From NCBI GenBank assembly GCA_002369195.1, contig DFEW01000078.1, forward strand, positions 1 through 16,777: a stretch of 16,777 nucleotides of DNA, in the 5' to 3' direction. Source of the stretch: Christensenella sp. UBA3792 (GTDB lineage: Bacteria > Bacillota > Clostridia > Christensenellales > CAG-138). Shown in pieces: positions 13,808-16,777 of the stretch. Position 1 is the first letter of the stretch, and the number at the start of each line of letters is the position of its first letter. The notes below the pieces were generated by a model. That model saw nothing but the letters and a program-made list of their open reading frames with translations. It did not search any database and was not told the DNA's origin. The translations under genes were made by a program, and so were the position numbers.

Positions 13808-14430
13808 GCTTCCTTTGCGAGCATCTCCTTGGTCTTCATCAGGCGCGATGTATTGCCGCGCTCGTTCTCCTCGAGCTTCATCTGGATATTGTGAATCGCT
13901 TCGTCGAACTGCGGAATCATGACGTACTCGAGCGCGTTGACGCGGCGGCGCGTCTTTTCGATCTCGTCCGCAAGACGGCTTGTCGCCTTCTCAACCTCGG
14001 CAAGTTCCAGCATCAGCGGAAGGATTTCGGCAAGCGCCTGCACCGCGCCGTCGAGATCCGCACTGGTCGTTGCAAAGCCGTACGGATAAACGAACCCGTC
14101 CTGCGTTTCAAGCGAGAGCTTCGGCACGGGAATCGACAGAATGTTCTGCTTTCCCGCCTCGACGCCGATCGCGCGCGCCGGATACAGCAGCGCTTCCTCG
14201 ACCTCGTTTCCGCTCATCATCGCGCGGGCAAGGACGAAGTTCTGCATTGCTTCGCCGAGTTTCTTTTCCATTTCCACCCGCAGCGATTTGTTTTTGCGCG
14301 CAAGGATGATGAAGCGGCGTACCAGCTCGTCGCGTTTGTCCTTCATCATTTTGTGTCCGCGAATGGCAACTGTCCTGCGTTTTTTCAGGTTGGACAGTTC
14401 CATGCGCGTGGGCTTATATTGCAGCGCCAC
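13804..14430 (-). CDS. atpD: V-type ATPase subunit D
   Basis: 208 residues, the usual size. It has the family N-terminus PTRMELSNLKKRR (8-20) and two long helices at the ends, rich in K, R and E, that form the antiparallel coiled coil of the central rotor shaft; the C-terminal one includes TRRRVNALEYVMIP. Subunit D turns inside the A3B3 head and links it to the membrane ring. The start is GTG at 14430, behind AGGAGG embedded in the last codons of atpB; the two genes are 3 nt apart. Its stop overlaps the QueG-like gene. Confidence 0.94.
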   Translation of the reverse strand: MALQYKPTRMELSNLKKRRTVAIRGHKMMKDKRDELVRRFIILARKNKSLRVEMEKKLGEAMQNFVLARAMMSGNEVEEALLYPARAIGVEAGKQNILSIPVPKLSLETQDGFVYPYGFATTSADLDGAVQALAEILPLMLELAEVEKATSRLADEIEKTRRRVNALEYVMIPQFDEAIHNIQMKLEENERGNTSRLMKTKEMLAKEA

Positions 14431-14433
14431 GGA

Positions 14434-15810
14434 TCACGCCTCCTCGGGATAGTATTTTTCGATATAAGCGTCCCTGATACGTTTGAGTTCGGACTTTGGC
14501 AGGATGCCCAGCAGCTTCCATCCGAGGTTCAGCGTCTCCTCGATCGAGCGGTTTGTGTAATAGCCCTGCGAGACATACTCTGCCTCGAACGCATCCGCGA
14601 ACTTTGCGTAGAGCTTGTCGGTATCGGACAGCGCGGCGTCGCCGAGAATGACAGCGAGTTCCTTCGCTTCCTTACCGCGCGAATACGCCGAGAAGAGCTG
14701 GTTCATCGTGTCCGCATGGTCCTCACGCGTCTTGCCCTTGCCGATGCCCTTGTCCTTCAGACGGGACAGCGACGGCAGAACGTTGATCGGCGGGGTCAGC
14801 CCCTTTCTGTACAGATCGCGGGACAGGATGATCTGTCCTTCGGTGATGTAGCCGGTCAGGTCGGGGATCGGGTGCGTAACGTCGTCCTCCGGCATCGACA
14901 GAATCGGAATCATCGTGATCGAGCCCTTGTTGTCGCGAATTCTGCCCGCGCGTTCGTACATCGTCGCAAGGTCGGTGTACATGTAGCCGGGATAGCCGCG
15001 GCGTCCGGGAACCTCTTTACGCGCGGCGGAAACCTCGCGCAGCGCTTCCGCGTAGTTCGTGATGTCCGTGATAATAACGAGCACGTGCATGCCGAGATCG
15101 TACGCAAGGTATTCGGCTGCGGTGATCGCCATACGCGGTGTGGAAATACGCTCGATCGCCGGATCGTTTGCCAGATTGATGAACGTAACGGTACGTTCGA
15201 TTGCGCCGGTCTGACGGAAGTCGTTGATGAAGAAGTCCGCTTCCTCGAACGTGATGCCGACTGCGGCGAACACGACCGCGAACTTTTCATCGCTGCCGAG
15301 AACGCGCGCCTGTCTTGCGATCTGTGCCGCAAGGTTGGCATGCGGCAAACCGCTGCCGGAGAACACGGGCAGTTTCTGTCCGCGCACGAGCGTGTTAAGA
15401 CCGTCGATTGCGGAGATACCGGTCTGAATAAACTCGGACGGGTAGTCGCGCGCAGCAGGGTTCATTGCCGTTCCGTTGATGTCCATGTGCTTTTCCGCGA
15501 TCAGCGCTGGACCGCCGTCCTTCGGCTTGCCCATGCCGTCAAATACGCGTCCGAGCATGTCGGGCGCAACGTCGAGCTCGATGGAATGGCCGAGGAATCG
15601 TGCTTTGCTGTCGGAGATTCGCAGGCCCTGCGACCCCTCGAACAGCTGCACCATGGCCTTGTCGCCGTTGATTTCGAGCACGCGGCCGCGGCGGATCGTT
15701 CCATCCGCCTGTTCGATCTCGACGAGCTCGTCATACTTGACGCCCTCGACGTCCTTGACCAGCATCAGCGGGCCGACGACCTCGGAAATGGTTCGATATT
15801 CTTTACGCAT
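14434..15810 (-). CDS. atpB: V-type ATPase subunit B
   Basis: 458 residues, full length. Subunit B is the non-catalytic nucleotide-site subunit of the A3B3 head. The N-terminal beta-barrel (about 5-75) is followed by the central domain, with S151-G-S-G-L-P-H in place of a Walker A loop, as normal for this subunit, and [41 protein letters not shown] sequence at 248-283. The C-terminal domain contains [22 protein letters not shown] at 15810 overlaps the atpA stop by one base (TGATG), with AGGAGG upstream. The complex couples ATP to H+ or Na+ transport; the ion is set by subunits outside this window. Confidence 0.96.
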   Translation of the reverse strand: MRKEYRTISEVVGPLMLVKDVEGVKYDELVEIEQADGTIRRGRVLEINGDKAMVQLFEGSQGLRISDSKARFLGHSIELDVAPDMLGRVFDGMGKPKDGGPALIAEKHMDINGTAMNPAARDYPSEFIQTGISAIDGLNTLVRGQKLPVFSGSGLPHANLAAQIARQARVLGSDEKFAVVFAAVGITFEEADFFINDFRQTGAIERTVTFINLANDPAIERISTPRMAITAAEYLAYDLGMHVLVIITDITNYAEALREVSAARKEVPGRRGYPGYMYTDLATMYERAGRIRDNKGSITMIPILSMPEDDVTHPIPDLTGYITEGQIILSRDLYRKGLTPPINVLPSLSRLKDKGIGKGKTREDHADTMNQLFSAYSRGKEAKELAVILGDAALSDTDKLYAKFADAFEAEYVSQGYYTNRSIEETLNLGWKLLGILPKSELKRIRDAYIEKYYPEEA

Positions 15811-16777
15811 CAGAACTGTCCTCCTTCCGTCAGCGCCGTGATCTGCTCGGTCATATCCTTCATGATCGCGTTGAACTCCGCTTCCGCTTCATTCTCCGGA
15901 ACATACTTGAGTCTGCCGATCCGCTCGCGCACCGGCAGCGTCAGAAGTGCCTTAAACGATGCGTCCTGATCGAGTGCTTCCAGATTCTTTTCGTAGTTCG
16001 TCATGATCGCTTTCAGCATCATGAACTGCTTCTTCGGCGAGGTGTAGGTGTCGACCTCGTGGAACGCGTTCTGGTGCAGATAGTCCTCGCGGATGCTGCG
16101 CGCCGCTTCAAGCGTCAGTCGATCCTTGAACGACAGCGCGTCGATACCGACCAGACGGACGATCTCATCGAGCTCGCTCTCGATCTGCAGAAGGTGCATC
16201 GTGCGAGAAACAAGACTTTGCCACTCGCTGCTGACCTGTTGGTTGAACCACGGAGACAGACGGTCCTGATACAGCGAATAAGACTGCAGCCAGTCGATCG
16301 CCGGGAAGTGACGCGCATACGCAAGCTTGGAAGAAAGTCCCCAGTAGACCTTGACGATGCGCAGCGTCGCCTGCGAAACCGGCTCGGAAATATCGCCGCC
16401 CGGAGGAGAAACCGCGCCGATCGCGGTGACCGCACCGGTCCTGCCTTCGCTGCCGAGCGTCTTTACGCAGCCCGCGCGTTCGTAGAACTCCGCAAGGCGC
16501 GAGGATAGATACGCCGGATAGCCCTCTTCGCCCGGCATCTCTTCGAGACGGCCGGACATTTCACGAAGCGCTTCCGCCCAGCGGCTCGTCGAGTCTGCCA
16601 TGATCGCGACCTTATAGCCCATGTCGCGGAAGTATTCCGCGATCGTAATGCCCGTATAGATGGATGCCTCACGCGCTGCGACCGGCATGTCGGACGTGTT
16701 CGCGATCAGCACGGTACGCTTCATCAGCGACAGTCCGGTTCTCGGATCCTTGAGTTCCGGGAACTCCATCAGAACGT
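15810..16777 (-). CDS. atpA: V-type ATPase catalytic subunit A, C-terminal part
   Basis: Partial: about 322 residues are visible and the frame runs off the window end, so the start, barrel domain and P-loop lie outside. The visible part corresponds to the second half of a protein of about 590 residues. It has [20 protein letters not shown], the Walker B region [17 protein letters not shown], the loop [16 protein letters not shown], and [14 protein letters not shown], all characteristic of catalytic A subunits. An in-frame ATG at 16769 is internal, since the residues before it (V-L) continue the conserved block. It is first of the visible genes A-B-D-queG-like. Confidence 0.96.
   Translation of the reverse strand, partial: VLMEFPELKDPRTGLSLMKRTVLIANTSDMPVAAREASIYTGITIAEYFRDMGYKVAIMADSTSRWAEALREMSGRLEEMPGEEGYPAYLSSRLAEFYERAGCVKTLGSEGRTGAVTAIGAVSPPGGDISEPVSQATLRIVKVYWGLSSKLAYARHFPAIDWLQSYSLYQDRLSPWFNQQVSSEWQSLVSRTMHLLQIESELDEIVRLVGIDALSFKDRLTLEAARSIREDYLHQNAFHEVDTYTSPKKQFMMLKAIMTNYEKNLEALDQDASFKALLTLPVRERIGRLKYVPENEAEAEFNAIMKDMTEQITALTEGGQF

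Noticed and set aside
13657..15969. A 770-codon open frame on the plus strand
   Set aside because: It lies wholly antisense to the QueG-like gene, atpD and atpB, and its product has no recognisable domain or ribosome site. It is a by-product of codon bias in real genes.

Overview
The window comes from an endospore-forming, Gram-positive anaerobe, most likely a moderately GC-rich member of the Clostridia. The basis is sigma-G, sigma-E, SpoIIGA and SpoIIE, an oxygen-sensitive two-subunit [4Fe-4S] serine dehydratase, a V-type ATPase, a long SRP RNA with an Alu domain, and strong SD sequences of the GGAGGTGAT type. The species cannot be named from the sequence alone.

Layout. 1-220 (minus): a tRNA cluster, Thr(CGT) then Pro(CGG), probably continuing into a third tRNA cut by the window edge, behind a perfect-consensus sigma-A promoter. 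270-2112 (plus): a two-gene membrane operon, an unknown lipoprotein and a PAP2 phosphatase, ending in a clear terminator. 2113-2560: an AT-rich control-like region with a long inverted repeat, a run of 11-bp direct repeats and a possible 35-residue protein. 2561-3122 (plus): a small nitroreductase with its own promoter and terminator. 3130-5469 (minus): a metallophosphoesterase lipoprotein and a zinc-ribbon membrane protein in one operon.

5484-10089 is the core of the window, a rearranged sporulation locus. On the minus strand spoIIE, spoIIGA and sigE form one overlapping operon, preceded by two tandem Spo0A-box-like sites. sigG faces it on the plus strand, has a sigma-F-type promoter, and its stop codon overlaps that of sigE, with no terminator between them. 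SpoIIE is the phosphatase that releases sigma-F, SpoIIGA is the protease that activates pro-sigma-E, and sigma-F drives sigG. One 4.6-kb block therefore holds the switches of both sporulation compartments, and transcription from each side can run antisense into the other.

10180-10958 (plus): a thymidylate-kinase family gene between a good promoter and a strong, probably two-way terminator. 10965-12545 (minus): sdaAB-sdaAA, L-serine dehydratase. 12569-12901 (minus): the SRP RNA gene with promoter and terminator; its terminator lies only 23 nt ahead of sdaAB. 12887-16777 (minus): the 3' part of a V-type ATPase operon (A, partial, then B and D), followed by a coupled gene for a QueG-like double-cluster iron-sulfur protein. 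Its 3' end carries the SRP RNA promoter.

No insertion sequence, phage gene, CRISPR array or defence system was seen. The most notable items are the sporulation gene arrangement and its convergent transcription, the 161-nt out-of-frame overlap of spoIIGA with sigE, the 11-bp repeats, and unusual bases in both tRNAs.
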